From assembly GCA_002423245.1 (NCBI GenBank), contig DIVD01000031.1, positions 1-16,291 on the forward strand: a stretch of DNA of 16,291 nucleotides. Direction: 5' to 3'. Below the pieces are notes generated by a model that searched no databases, was not told where the DNA came from, and saw nothing but the letters and a program-made list of their open reading frames with translations. Positions 7,612 to 15,250 of the stretch are shown one piece after another; the stretch's first letter is position 1; each line of letters opens with the position of its first letter. Origin of the DNA: Rhodobacteraceae bacterium UBA6141 (GTDB taxonomy: Bacteria; Pseudomonadota; Alphaproteobacteria; Rhodobacterales; Rhodobacteraceae). A program made the translations under genes and the position numbers.

Positions 7612-8088
7612 CTATCCCGGCGCCTTGTCCGTCGTGCGCGCCTTGATCATCCGCAATGGCGTATATTCCAGCACCTGCTCCCCGGTCTGCTTGAACACCC
7701 GGTTGCGGGTCCGGACCAGGCCGCGGTTCGGGCGGCTTTTCGAGCGCCGCGATTCCGTGACCTCGACCTCGCAATGGATCGTGTCGCCGGCGAAGGTCGG
7801 CCCCATGACCTTGAGCTCCATCTCCAGAAAGGCAAAGCCGGTGTGCTGCATCGTGGACTGGGTCAGCAGCCCTTCCATGAAGGTGTAGACCAGCGCGCCG
7901 GGCGCGGCGAAACCCTCGATGTTGGATTCCTCCTTGCGGAACTCGCTGTTGATGAACAACACCTCCAGCATCCCGGTGGCATTGACGAAGTTCGTGATGT
8001 CGGCCTCGGTCACGGTGCGCCCGATGGTCCGAAACTTGCGCCCCACGGGCAGATCCTCATAGCAAAACCCAAGACCCACAGTTTCCAT
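7612..8088 (-). CDS. MaoC-like hot-dog protein, atypical active site
   Basis: A 158-residue single hot-dog-domain protein of the MaoC/acyl dehydratase type. MaoC enzymes usually hydrate trans-2-enoyl-CoA or dehydrate 3-hydroxyacyl-CoA with an Asp and His in a D-x4-H hydratase-2 motif. Here the matching stretch reads TGMLEVLFIN (38-47), so both catalytic positions appear replaced (M40, F45). The rest of the fold signature is present: FEDL-like start (YEDLPVG), AAPGALVYTFMEGL (61-74), and LKVMGPTFAGDTIHCEVEV (92-110). The frame is open to 8295, but the ATG at 8088 has a GGGAAGAGAG ribosome site and matches the family start. It is divergent from the large catabolic operon. It may be a hydratase with a relocated acid/base or a non-catalytic partner; many relatives are named dehydratases without proof. 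Confidence 0.85.
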   Translation of the reverse strand: METVGLGFCYEDLPVGRKFRTIGRTVTEADITNFVNATGMLEVLFINSEFRKEESNIEGFAAPGALVYTFMEGLLTQSTMQHTGFAFLEMELKVMGPTFAGDTIHCEVEVTESRRSKSRPNRGLVRTRNRVFKQTGEQVLEYTPLRMIKARTTDKAPG

Positions 8089-8292
8089 GCCGCTCTCTTC
8101 CCTTGTCAGACGCACGCGTCGGTTCGGTTTCGTCCAGTCTGGCGACTGCACCGTTTTCCACTGTCTGCAGGTTAGGGTACGAACGCGGCGGCAATCAATC
8201 CGGGCGTCGCTTTTTGCGGTTCTTGCCCGCATTGAACACATTGATGATGAATCGCTCGCCTGCGCCCCGAAGGCCGCTTCCGGGCTGCATCG

Positions 8293-8302
8293 CACATATG
8301 TG
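8293..8302. promoter_or_regulatory. candidate operator palindrome CACATATGTG
   Basis: A perfect 10-base palindrome in GC-rich DNA, 114 bases upstream of the first operon gene. It could bind a dimeric regulator such as the neighbouring IclR protein, but it is short enough to arise by chance. Confidence 0.25.
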
Positions 8303-8400
8303 GTTTTGCCCGGCCTGCCGCCTGATGGTGCTTGGTGCTGCCGGATCTGCGACTACCCTCGCCTGACCGGGCGACGCCCGCAGGGATGCCCGTGAGGTTG

Positions 8401-8406
8401 AGGAGG
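8401..8406 (+). promoter_or_regulatory. ribosome binding site fixing the start of the first dehydrogenase subunit
   Basis: AGGAGG nine bases before the ATG at 8416. It rules out the upstream Met of the open frame at 8332. Confidence 0.75.
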
Positions 8407-8415
8407 CTGTCCGGC

Positions 8416-9510
8416 ATGAATTTCGGATTTTCCGACGAGCAGGATACGATACGCGAAACCCTGACCCGGCTGCTGGGGGATCACGCGACCCTTGCGGTCG
8501 CGCATGACCGGCTCGAGGCGGCCGAAGGGTTCGACACGGCAACATGGGCCGCTCTGGCCGAAGGCGGATGGCTGGGACTCGCCATTGCCGAAGAGGACGG
8601 AGGCTCGGGCATGGGCGCTGTCGAACTGGCCATCCTTGCCGAAGAGATCGGCCGCAGCCTGGCCGCGGTGCCGTTCGCCCCGGTTCTGGGCCTGGCGGTC
8701 CCGGCCATTCAGACAATGGGCACGCAAGCGCAGCAAAAGTCGCTGCTGCCGGGGATCGCCGAAGGCCGCACGATCATCGCCGCCGCGCTTTGCGAAACCG
8801 GCGGTCTTGCGCCGGGCAAGGTCACCGCGCAGGTGGCGCAGGATCGGCTTTCGGGAACGAAGACGCCGGTCTTCTTCGCAGCCGAAGCGAGCCACGCCCT
8901 CGTCGCCGCGAAGGATGAGGGCGGCACGCCGCGGCTCTGGCTTGCCGACCTGTCTGGCCCCGGCGTGACGATCCGTGCGCTGGACCCGATCGACGGCACG
9001 CGCCCGGCGGCAGAGATCGGCTTTGAGGGCACTCCGGTCGAGCCGCTCCCCGGTTCGGATCCCGCGGCGATCGGGGCGCTTCTGGATGGTGCCGCGGTGC
9101 TGGCGGCCTTCGAGCAGATCGGCCTCGCGGGCCGCGCGCTTGCCCTGACCACGGCCTATGTGCGCGAGCGGCAGGCTTTCGGGCGGCCGATCGGCAGCTT
9201 TCAGGCGGTCAAGCACCGGCTCGCGGACATGTTCGCGAAGATCGAGCTTGCGCGGTCGAATGCCTTTTTCGGTGTCTGGGCGCTCGCGAGCAAGGACGGC
9301 AGGCTGCCCGAAGCGGCTGCGGTCGCCCGGCTGACGGCGCTCGATGCCGTGCAGTTCGCCACCGAGGAAACGATCCAGCTTCACGGCGGCATCGGGTTCA
9401 CCTGGGCCGCCGACCCGCATCTGTTTCTGCGGCGCGGCTGGCAGTTGAAGGCGGAACTCGGACCGGCCGACGCCTGGCGCGACCGGCTGCTCGGCAATCT
9501 GGCAAGCTGA
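8416..9510 (+). CDS. acyl-CoA dehydrogenase, small/FAD-motif subunit of a probable heteromeric pair
   Basis: A 364-residue acyl-CoA dehydrogenase-like protein with helical N-terminus (NFGFSDEQDTIRETL), a short divergent beta domain, and a C-terminal domain that keeps the FAD-pyrophosphate motif R252-xx-F255-G256-x6-Q263 and QLHGGIGFT (321-329) followed by AADPHLFLRR. No Glu is found at either known base position: the medium-chain-type site falls near KAELGPAD (346-352), with Leu at the Glu position in my alignment, and the isovaleryl-type site reads LDGAAV (223-228). The next gene has the opposite pattern. This is the arrangement described for alpha2beta2 dehydrogenases such as ChsE1-ChsE2 of cholesterol side-chain breakdown, where two unlike subunits share one FAD and active site. 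First gene of the long operon; substrate unknown, possibly a bulky ring- or side-chain acyl-CoA. Confidence 0.92.
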   Translation: MNFGFSDEQDTIRETLTRLLGDHATLAVAHDRLEAAEGFDTATWAALAEGGWLGLAIAEEDGGSGMGAVELAILAEEIGRSLAAVPFAPVLGLAVPAIQTMGTQAQQKSLLPGIAEGRTIIAAALCETGGLAPGKVTAQVAQDRLSGTKTPVFFAAEASHALVAAKDEGGTPRLWLADLSGPGVTIRALDPIDGTRPAAEIGFEGTPVEPLPGSDPAAIGALLDGAAVLAAFEQIGLAGRALALTTAYVRERQAFGRPIGSFQAVKHRLADMFAKIELARSNAFFGVWALASKDGRLPEAAAVARLTALDAVQFATEETIQLHGGIGFTWAADPHLFLRRGWQLKAELGPADAWRDRLLGNLAS

Positions 9511-9525
9511 CAGGGATATCGGATC

Positions 9526-10752
9526 ATGGATTTCAGCGACAACCCCGAAGAAGCCGCGTTCCGTGCCAGGGCGCGGGCATGGCTGGATGCCAACGCAACC
9601 GTGCGGGACGGCAGCGAGAAGGTGCAGGATCATTTCATGGCGCGCGACGCGGCAGAGGTCGCGCGGGCGCGGGACTGGCAGGCGCGCAAGGCCAAGGCCG
9701 GCTGGGCCGGGCTGACCTGGCCCCGAGAGTTTGGCGGACAGGGCGCCACCCCGATCGAGCAGGTGATCTGGAACCAGGAGGAGGGACGCTATGCCGTTCC
9801 GCCCAACGTCTTCCTGATCGGCATCGGGCTTGTCGGGCCGACGGTGATGATCCACGGTACCGAGGACCAGAAGAAGACGGTGCTGCCGCGCGCGCTGACC
9901 GGCGAGGACATCTGGTGCCAGCTGTTTTCCGAACCCGCCGCCGGCTCCGACCTGGCCGGCATCCGCACCCGCGCCCGCCGCGACGGCGATGGCTGGGTGA
10001 TCTCCGGCCAGAAGGTCTGGACCTCGGGGGCGCATTATTCCACCCATGGCATCCTTCTGGCGCGCAGCAACCCGCAGGTGCCCAAGCACAAGGGCCTGAC
10101 GATGTTCCTTGTGGAGTTGTCGGACCCCGCGATCGAGGCGCGCCCCATTCGCCAGATCTCGGGCGGGGCCAGCTTCAACGAGGTGTTCATCGACAATCTC
10201 CGCGTGCCGGACAGCGCCCGCCTGGGCGGCGAGTCCGAGGGATGGAAGGTGGCGCTGACGACGCTGATGAATGAAAGATTCAGCATCTCGATCGGGCGCG
10301 CAACCGGCGGGGCACGGGCCGAGGATCTGATCGCGCTCGCGCGCCGCGTGGAGCGGAATGGCCGCCCCGCGATAGAGGATGGCGAGGTGCGCGCGCGCAT
10401 CGCCGATTTCACCGCGCGCCAGCGCGGGCTGGAGTTCACCTCCTACCGGGTGATGACCTCGCTGTCGCGGGGCGAGGCGCCGGGCGAGGAAGGCTCGATC
10501 GGAAAGCTGCTGCTGGGCAGGCTGCGGCAGGAAATGGGCGCCTTCGGGATGGAACTGGCGGGAACCGCCGCCGGGATTTCCGCCGCCGCGCAGGATGACG
10601 TGGCCCGCTGGCGCAACGAATACCTGACCGCGCCGGGCAACCGGATCGCCGGGGGCTCGGACGAGATCCAGCGCACGATCATCGGGGAACGCATTCTGGG
10701 GCTGCCGCCGGAAATACGCGTGGACAAGGACGTCGCGTTCTCGGAGCTTTGA
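9526..10752 (+). CDS. acyl-CoA dehydrogenase, catalytic-Glu subunit of the pair
   Basis: A 408-residue acyl-CoA dehydrogenase. It keeps the FAD/substrate segment CQLFSEPAAGSDLAG (131-145) and GQKVWTSGA (161-169). A Glu at the isovaleryl-CoA-dehydrogenase-type base position is E250 in LMNERFS. The medium-chain-type Glu is replaced: RIAGGSDEIQ (373-382) has Gly where YEG has Glu. The RxxFGxxxxxxQ FAD motif present in the preceding subunit is missing here (the region reads RVERNGRPAIEDG). It starts 15 bases after the upstream stop with only a weak AGGGA ribosome site, which suggests translational coupling and matched amounts. The pair most likely forms one heterotetrameric enzyme (inference). 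It is followed after 48 bases by the transporter genes. Confidence 0.93.
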   Translation: MDFSDNPEEAAFRARARAWLDANATVRDGSEKVQDHFMARDAAEVARARDWQARKAKAGWAGLTWPREFGGQGATPIEQVIWNQEEGRYAVPPNVFLIGIGLVGPTVMIHGTEDQKKTVLPRALTGEDIWCQLFSEPAAGSDLAGIRTRARRDGDGWVISGQKVWTSGAHYSTHGILLARSNPQVPKHKGLTMFLVELSDPAIEARPIRQISGGASFNEVFIDNLRVPDSARLGGESEGWKVALTTLMNERFSISIGRATGGARAEDLIALARRVERNGRPAIEDGEVRARIADFTARQRGLEFTSYRVMTSLSRGEAPGEEGSIGKLLLGRLRQEMGAFGMELAGTAAGISAAAQDDVARWRNEYLTAPGNRIAGGSDEIQRTIIGERILGLPPEIRVDKDVAFSEL

Positions 10753-10800
10753 GCCGAGCCGCAGGTTTCGCGGGACAAAACCAACGAGGAGGAGGAAACC

Positions 10801-11964
10801 ATGAATATCCGATGGACAGGTCTTGCCATTGCCGGCTGCCTGGCGATTGCCGCACCCGCAGGCGCCCAGGAGAGCGGGGCAAAGGAGATCGAGCTGCCCA
10901 ACGTCATTGCCTGGTCGGCATATGACACGGGCTCGGCCGGCCATGCGCATTCCATCGCCATCGGCAACATGATGCGCAACCGCTACGGAACGACGGTGCG
11001 CGTCCTGCCGGGGCGCAACGATGTCTCGCGGATGACACCGCTCAAGAATGGCACGGTGGAATACTGCCTGTGCGGCATCGCGTCCTACTTTGCCGGCGAG
11101 GGCGTGTTCCTGTTCGCCGCGCCGGAGTGGGGCCCGCAGCCGATCCGGGTGGTTCTGCAAGCTGTCGGCGATTATGGCCTGGGCGTGGCCGCCGCGGCCG
11201 ATGCCGGCATCGAGAGCGTCGGCGATCTCAAGGGCAAACGGGTCGGGCGCGCCGCCAGCTCGCCAGCCGTCGACGTCAGCATGGAAGCCTTGCTGGCCTT
11301 TGCGGGCCTGACCTGGGAAGATGTGGACGCGGTCGAGTACTCGGGCTACGTGAACACCCTCACGGGCATTCTGGAGAACAGCGTCGACGCCGCCTTCGCG
11401 CTGACCACCACCACGGTGAACTACCAGATCGAGTCCAGCCCCCGTGGCCTGAAATGGCTCGAGATGCCTCAGGACGACGCGGAAGCCTGGGACCGCCTGA
11501 CCAACATTGCGCCCTATATCACGCCGCACATGGTGTCGGTCGGGCCGGGGATCGACCCCGCGTCGCCGATTCCCATGGCGCAGTATCCCTATCCGATCCT
11601 CGTTACCGGAACCGGCCAGGATCCGGCCGAGGTGCGCAACATCGTCGCCGCGCTCGACGAGGGGTTCGACGACTACAAGGACGCCGCCCCCGGCGCCGAT
11701 GCCTACGGACTTGACCGCCAGATCCTGAACTGGGTGATGCCGTGGAGCGAAGGCAGCATCGCCTATTTCAAGGAAAAAGGCTTGTGGACCCCCGAAGCCC
11801 AGGAAAACCAGGACAAGCTGGTGGACCGGCAAAGGGTGCTTCTCGAAGCCTGGAAGGGCTTCATCGAGGGCGCGCCCGACGGTGAGGAAGAGTTTGCCAC
11901 CGCCTGGATGAAGGCGCGCGCCGAGGCGCTCGAGGCAGCCGGCCATGAGGTCTACTTCCGCTGA
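10801..11964 (+). CDS. TAXI-family TRAP transporter substrate-binding protein
   Basis: A 387-residue periplasmic solute receptor of the TAXI type, the binding component of a secondary (ion-driven) TRAP transporter. A signal peptide covers residues 1-22 (APAGA then QES, likely signal peptidase I cleavage). The TAXI signature follows: IAWSAYDTGSAGHAHSIAIG (35-54), a stretch around RNDVSRMTPLKNGTVEYCLCG (72-92), and KGKRVGRAASSPAVDVSMEA-type lobe-two sequence (144-163). Length is somewhat over the usual 310-340. GAGGAGGAGGAAACC gives it a very strong ribosome site, which suits the high abundance of binding proteins. The fused permease follows after a 69-base gap containing a hairpin. TAXI ligands known include glutamate and 2-oxoglutarate-like acids, but most are unknown; location in a CoA-catabolic operon points to an organic acid. 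Confidence 0.93.
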   Translation: MNIRWTGLAIAGCLAIAAPAGAQESGAKEIELPNVIAWSAYDTGSAGHAHSIAIGNMMRNRYGTTVRVLPGRNDVSRMTPLKNGTVEYCLCGIASYFAGEGVFLFAAPEWGPQPIRVVLQAVGDYGLGVAAAADAGIESVGDLKGKRVGRAASSPAVDVSMEALLAFAGLTWEDVDAVEYSGYVNTLTGILENSVDAAFALTTTTVNYQIESSPRGLKWLEMPQDDAEAWDRLTNIAPYITPHMVSVGPGIDPASPIPMAQYPYPILVTGTGQDPAEVRNIVAALDEGFDDYKDAAPGADAYGLDRQILNWVMPWSEGSIAYFKEKGLWTPEAQENQDKLVDRQRVLLEAWKGFIEGAPDGEEEFATAWMKARAEALEAAGHEVYFR

Positions 11965-11968
11965 CACC

Positions 11969-12001
11969 CTGCTGCGCGGCGCCCCCGGGGCCGCGCAGCA
12001 G
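11969..12001 (+). terminator. intercistronic hairpin between binding protein and permease
   Basis: A perfect 12-bp stem, ctgctgcgcggc (11969-11980) paired with gccgcgcagcag (11990-12001), loop of nine bases, starting five bases after the binding-protein stop. No U tract follows and the permease clearly belongs to the same operon, so partial termination or protection of the upstream mRNA 3' end is more likely than full termination. Confidence 0.65.
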
Positions 12002-12033
12002 CAACCAAGACCGCGCAAAGAGGGAGAGCAGGC

Positions 12034-14004
12034 ATGTCACGGGAATGGCAGGACAGTTCGGCACAGCCCATCATCGCCCGAGAAGAGCCGCGCGGTTACC
12101 TGCGCTGGATGCTCGCGGCGTCGGCGCTGCTGCTGTCCGCGGCGGCGATCAACCATATCTTCAATCTCGGGTTCTTCATCAACATCCGCCTGCTCGAGAT
12201 ACACTACCTCTACGTGATGCTGCTGCTGACGTTGCCGCTGGTCTACCTTGTCTTTCCCTGCTCCAGCACCAATCCGCGCGGGCCGACACGGTGGTGGGAC
12301 ATCTTTCTCGCCGTGCTGGCACTGATCACCTGCGCGTTCTTCGTCTATTTCGGCCGCAGCGTCGTGAACAAGGGCTGGGATTTCGCCGCCCCCCTCCATG
12401 CGGTGATCGCCAGCTTCGCCTTCTGGTTCCTGATGCTCGTGGCGGCACGGCGCACCGGCGGCTGGACCCTCTTTGCCGTCATCCTGCTGTTTTCCATCTA
12501 TCCCATGGTCGCCGGTTACGCGCCGGGTCCGATCCAGGGGTTCCAGCGCCCGCCGGTGGACACCGCGATCTTCCACGCGATGAGCGGCGAAAGCGTGCTG
12601 GGCATCCCCATGCGCAGTTTCGTCAACCTTGTCGTCGGCTTCATGATCTTCGGCGTTGCGATGCAGCACACCGGCGCGGGGCCCTTCTTCATCGACATCG
12701 CCTTTGCCGCGCTGGGGCATGTGCGGGGCGGTCCCGCAAAGGTGGGCGTGATCACCAGCGCGCTGACCGGCTCGATGAGCGGCAGCGTCATCACCAACGT
12801 GCTCACCACCGGGTCGATCACGATTCCGGCGATGAAACGGGTGGGTTTCCGGCCAAGCTATGCCGCCGGGATCGAGGCGGCGGCCTCGACCGGGGCGGTG
12901 CTGATGCCGCCGATCATGGGCGCCACCGCCTTTGTCATGGCGAGCTTCCTGCTGACGGACTATGCCAACATCGTGGTCGCGGCGGTGGTGCCCTCCTTGC
13001 TTTACTTCTTCGGCCTCTTCGCGCAGATCGACGCCTATTCGGCGCGCAACGGCCTGAAGGGCGTGCCGCGCGCCGATCTTCCGAAAATCGGCAAGGTGAT
13101 GCGCGAGGGCTGGTATTTCCTCGCCGTGTTCGTGCTTCTCATCTGGATGCTGCTCTATCTCAAGCGCGAAGCCATTGCTCCGTTCTATGCGACCACGCTG
13201 CTTCTCGTGCTGAACCAGCTGTTCTCGAAATCGCGCTGGGGTTGGCAGGAACTGATGGACTTCCTGGTTGCGGCCGGGCGGCTCTTCGTCGAACTGGTGG
13301 CAATCCTCGCGGCGGTCGGGCTGATCGTCGGCGGGCTGGCGGTGACCGGGATGTCCGGCACGATCTCGAACGATCTGCTGTTCATCGCGGGCGGCAACGC
13401 CTTCCTGCTGCTGCTTCTGGGCGCATTGACCAGCTTCATCCTCGGGATGGGGATGACGGTGACCGCCGCCTATGTGATCCTTGCGGTATCGCTGGCGCCG
13501 GCCCTGATCGCGGGCGGCCTCGATCCGATCGGCGTGCATCTGTTCATTCTCTACTGGAGCATGTTGAGCTATATCACGCCCCCGGTCGCGCTGGCGGCTT
13601 TCGCGGCGGCCGCCATCGCCGGGGCCCGCCCCTTCGCCGCCGCCTTCGAGGCGATGAAGCTTGGCACCGTCATCTATATCATACCCTTCTTCTTCGTCCT
13701 CGACCCGGCCTTCACCCTTCAGGCCGGCCTGTTCGACAGCCTGGTCACGGTCTTGCGCGCCGGAGTCGGCGTTCTGCTGATCTGCGCGGGATTGCAGGGG
13801 TATCTGCTGGGGGTCGGGCGGGTCGAATCCGGCCCGGCCGGGGCGCTTGCCCGGCTGCTTCTGGGGGTTGCCGGGCTGGCCTTCGCCCTGCCATCGACGG
13901 CGATGCTGGGGGTGCCGATCGTGGGCGCGGTGGGCGCGGGTATCGTGCTGGCGGCGCTGGCGGCGGTCGTGGTCATGGCTTCGCCCAAGCAGAAGGCGGT
14001 ATGA
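12034..14004 (+). CDS. TRAP transporter permease, fused small (DctQ-like) and large (DctM-like) subunits
   Basis: A 656-residue inner-membrane protein, the usual fused permease of TAXI-type TRAP systems. It has many hydrophobic segments: roughly four in the N-terminal DctQ-like part (25-45, 56-75, 88-106, 120-137), then the DctM-like core (145-560) and extra segments to 648. Core motifs are visible: GSMSGSVITNVLTTG (246-260), MPPIMGATAFVMASF (291-305), GMGMTVTAAY (471-480) and YITPPVALAAFAAAA (513-527). It moves the solute delivered by the TAXI protein using an ion gradient. The start has AGGGAGAG upstream and lies 69 bases after the binding-protein gene, with a hairpin in between. The stop is one base before the next start, so the thioesterase is translationally coupled to it. 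Confidence 0.94.
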   Translation: MSREWQDSSAQPIIAREEPRGYLRWMLAASALLLSAAAINHIFNLGFFINIRLLEIHYLYVMLLLTLPLVYLVFPCSSTNPRGPTRWWDIFLAVLALITCAFFVYFGRSVVNKGWDFAAPLHAVIASFAFWFLMLVAARRTGGWTLFAVILLFSIYPMVAGYAPGPIQGFQRPPVDTAIFHAMSGESVLGIPMRSFVNLVVGFMIFGVAMQHTGAGPFFIDIAFAALGHVRGGPAKVGVITSALTGSMSGSVITNVLTTGSITIPAMKRVGFRPSYAAGIEAAASTGAVLMPPIMGATAFVMASFLLTDYANIVVAAVVPSLLYFFGLFAQIDAYSARNGLKGVPRADLPKIGKVMREGWYFLAVFVLLIWMLLYLKREAIAPFYATTLLLVLNQLFSKSRWGWQELMDFLVAAGRLFVELVAILAAVGLIVGGLAVTGMSGTISNDLLFIAGGNAFLLLLLGALTSFILGMGMTVTAAYVILAVSLAPALIAGGLDPIGVHLFILYWSMLSYITPPVALAAFAAAAIAGARPFAAAFEAMKLGTVIYIIPFFFVLDPAFTLQAGLFDSLVTVLRAGVGVLLICAGLQGYLLGVGRVESGPAGALARLLLGVAGLAFALPSTAMLGVPIVGAVGAGIVLAALAAVVVMASPKQKAV

Positions 14005-14005
14005 G

Positions 14006-14437
14006 ATGAGCGCACAAGACGGCAAACCGGCGATACCCGCCCCCTTCAACGCCCTGCTGGGGGTGCGCTTCATATCGTGGTCCGAGGGCGAGGCCGAGTT
14101 GCAACTGCCGATCAGGCGGGACCATCTCAACGGTGCGATGGCGGTGCATGGCGGGGTCTTCGCGACCATGCTCGACAACGCGGTGACCTTCTGCGCGGCC
14201 TTCGCGGGCGAGGGCCGGCCCGGCCACCGCTGCCTGACCCTGTCGCTCACCACCAGCTTCGTCGGCCCCGCGGTCGAGGGCGACGTGCTGACCGCGCGTG
14301 CCCGGATCGCCGGCGGCGGGCGCAAGCTGGTCTTCGTGCAGGGCGAGATCGTCAACCAGGAGGGGCGCCGCCTGGCGCATGGCGACGCGGTGATCAAGCG
14401 GCTTCTGCCGCCGGCAGAGGGCAGCCGCGCCCCATGA
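14006..14437 (+). CDS. PaaI-like hot-dog thioesterase
   Basis: A 143-residue hot-dog thioesterase of the PaaI/YbgC-like group (PaaI_thioesterase type), predicted to hydrolyse acyl- or aryl-CoA. Motif: LNGAMAVHGGVFATMLDNAV (41-60), with the H48-G49-G50 turn and D57 as the likely catalytic acid. Length is typical. The start follows the permease stop by one base (TGAGATG), and the ribosome site AGAAGG lies inside the permease 3' end. In catabolic operons such enzymes usually release CoA from dead-end intermediates, as PaaI does in phenylacetate breakdown. Here that is an inference, and the substrate is unknown. Confidence 0.9.
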   Translation: MSAQDGKPAIPAPFNALLGVRFISWSEGEAELQLPIRRDHLNGAMAVHGGVFATMLDNAVTFCAAFAGEGRPGHRCLTLSLTTSFVGPAVEGDVLTARARIAGGGRKLVFVQGEIVNQEGRRLAHGDAVIKRLLPPAEGSRAP

Positions 14438-14471
14438 GATTCAGTATCAAGAGAACCGAGGAGGAAAAGAC

Positions 14472-15248
14472 ATGATCAACCCGATGTCGTTGGAAAATCA
14501 GGTAGTTATCGTAACCGGTGCCGGCCAGGGGATCGGTCGCGGCATTGCCGCGCTCGCCGCCGAACTGGGCGCCAGGGTCGTGGCGAACGACCTGAACGAG
14601 GCCGGGGTGAAGGAAACCGCCGAGCAGATCGGCGGCAATGCCCGCGCCATCGTCGGCAATGTGGCGGACCCGGACTTTCCGGCGCAGATGGTGAAATTCG
14701 CCCTCGACGAGTTCGGAGACATCAACGGGCTGGTCAACAATGCCGGGATCGTGCGCGCCGCGATGATCCACAAGATGGACCGGGCGACGTGGCAGCAGGT
14801 CATCGACGTCAACCTGACCGGCGTCTTCGCCTGCCTCCAGGCCGTGGGCACCTATTACAAGGACCAGGCCGAAAAGAACCTCGGAGCGCCCGCGCGCCGC
14901 GCCATCGTCAACATCTCGTCGGATGCCGGGCGTCGCGGCACCATCGGCCAGATCAACTATGGCGCGGCGAAATCGGGCGTGCTCGGCCTGACGATGAGCG
15001 CGGCGCGCGAATGGGGCCGGTTCGGGATCAACGTCAATTCGGTCTGTTTCGGCATGGTCGAAACGCCGATGACCGAGACGATCCGCTCTGACAAGTTCAT
15101 CGACAAGTACATGGCGCAGATCCCGATGGGCCGGATGAGCACCCCCGCAGAGGTTGCGCAGCCGGTCTGTTTCCTGCTGTCTGGCGCCGCATCCTACATC
15201 ACCGGCCAGCACCTGAGCGTGAATGGCGGCTTCCATATCGGGTTCTGA
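14472..15248 (+). CDS. short-chain dehydrogenase/reductase (SDR), NAD-type
   Basis: A 258-residue classical SDR. Cofactor motif TGAGQGIG at 15-22, NNAG at 89-92, and the catalytic tetrad N113 (DVNLTG), S150 (NISSDAG), Y163 and K167 (YGAAK). Asp40 at the end of strand two (VVANDLNE) favours NAD(H) over NADP(H). It ends in the family-typical GQHLSVNGGF. GAGGAGGAA lies a few bases before the ATG; M5 is a less likely start. By context it may oxidise a 3-hydroxyacyl-CoA, since no FadB/HbdA-type dehydrogenase is in the window, but SDR specificity cannot be read from sequence. The next gene begins two bases after its stop. Confidence 0.93.
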   Translation: MINPMSLENQVVIVTGAGQGIGRGIAALAAELGARVVANDLNEAGVKETAEQIGGNARAIVGNVADPDFPAQMVKFALDEFGDINGLVNNAGIVRAAMIHKMDRATWQQVIDVNLTGVFACLQAVGTYYKDQAEKNLGAPARRAIVNISSDAGRRGTIGQINYGAAKSGVLGLTMSAAREWGRFGINVNSVCFGMVETPMTETIRSDKFIDKYMAQIPMGRMSTPAEVAQPVCFLLSGAASYITGQHLSVNGGFHIGF

Positions 15249-15250
15249 GA

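Larger units (their letters stand above)
8089..8415. other. 327-base divergent intergenic region
   Basis: It lies between the MaoC-like gene and the large plus-strand operon. I see no plausible small gene. It is more AT-rich in the middle (about 8210-8250) than its flanks, holds a 10-base palindrome at 8293-8302 and a small 7-bp tandem repeat (tggtgct twice, 8326-8339). I could not pick out a convincing -35/-10 pair on either strand. Confidence 0.6.

Noticed and set aside
9526..10752. Catalytic Glu at the canonical C-terminal site (E380 in GGSDEIQ)
   Set aside because: Aligned to YEGTSQI, the Glu position is Gly376; E380 lies four residues later, at the Q of TSQI, a position often Glu in ordinary dehydrogenases.
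10801..10839. Lipoprotein signal (IAGC, Cys13) in the TAXI protein
   Set aside because: The Cys lies inside the hydrophobic core, which continues with LAIAAPAGA and a good signal peptidase I site; a lipobox so early is probably coincidence.
8353..12018. Minus-strand open frame of about 1,221 codons
   Set aside because: It is the antisense shadow of the two dehydrogenase genes and the TAXI gene. It is His/Arg/Gly-rich, matches no family and spans real gene boundaries.
12037..14397. Minus-strand open frame of 786 codons opposite the TRAP permease
   Set aside because: Low-complexity His/Asp/Arg/Gln composition typical of antisense frames in GC-rich genes; the plus strand has clear TRAP motifs.
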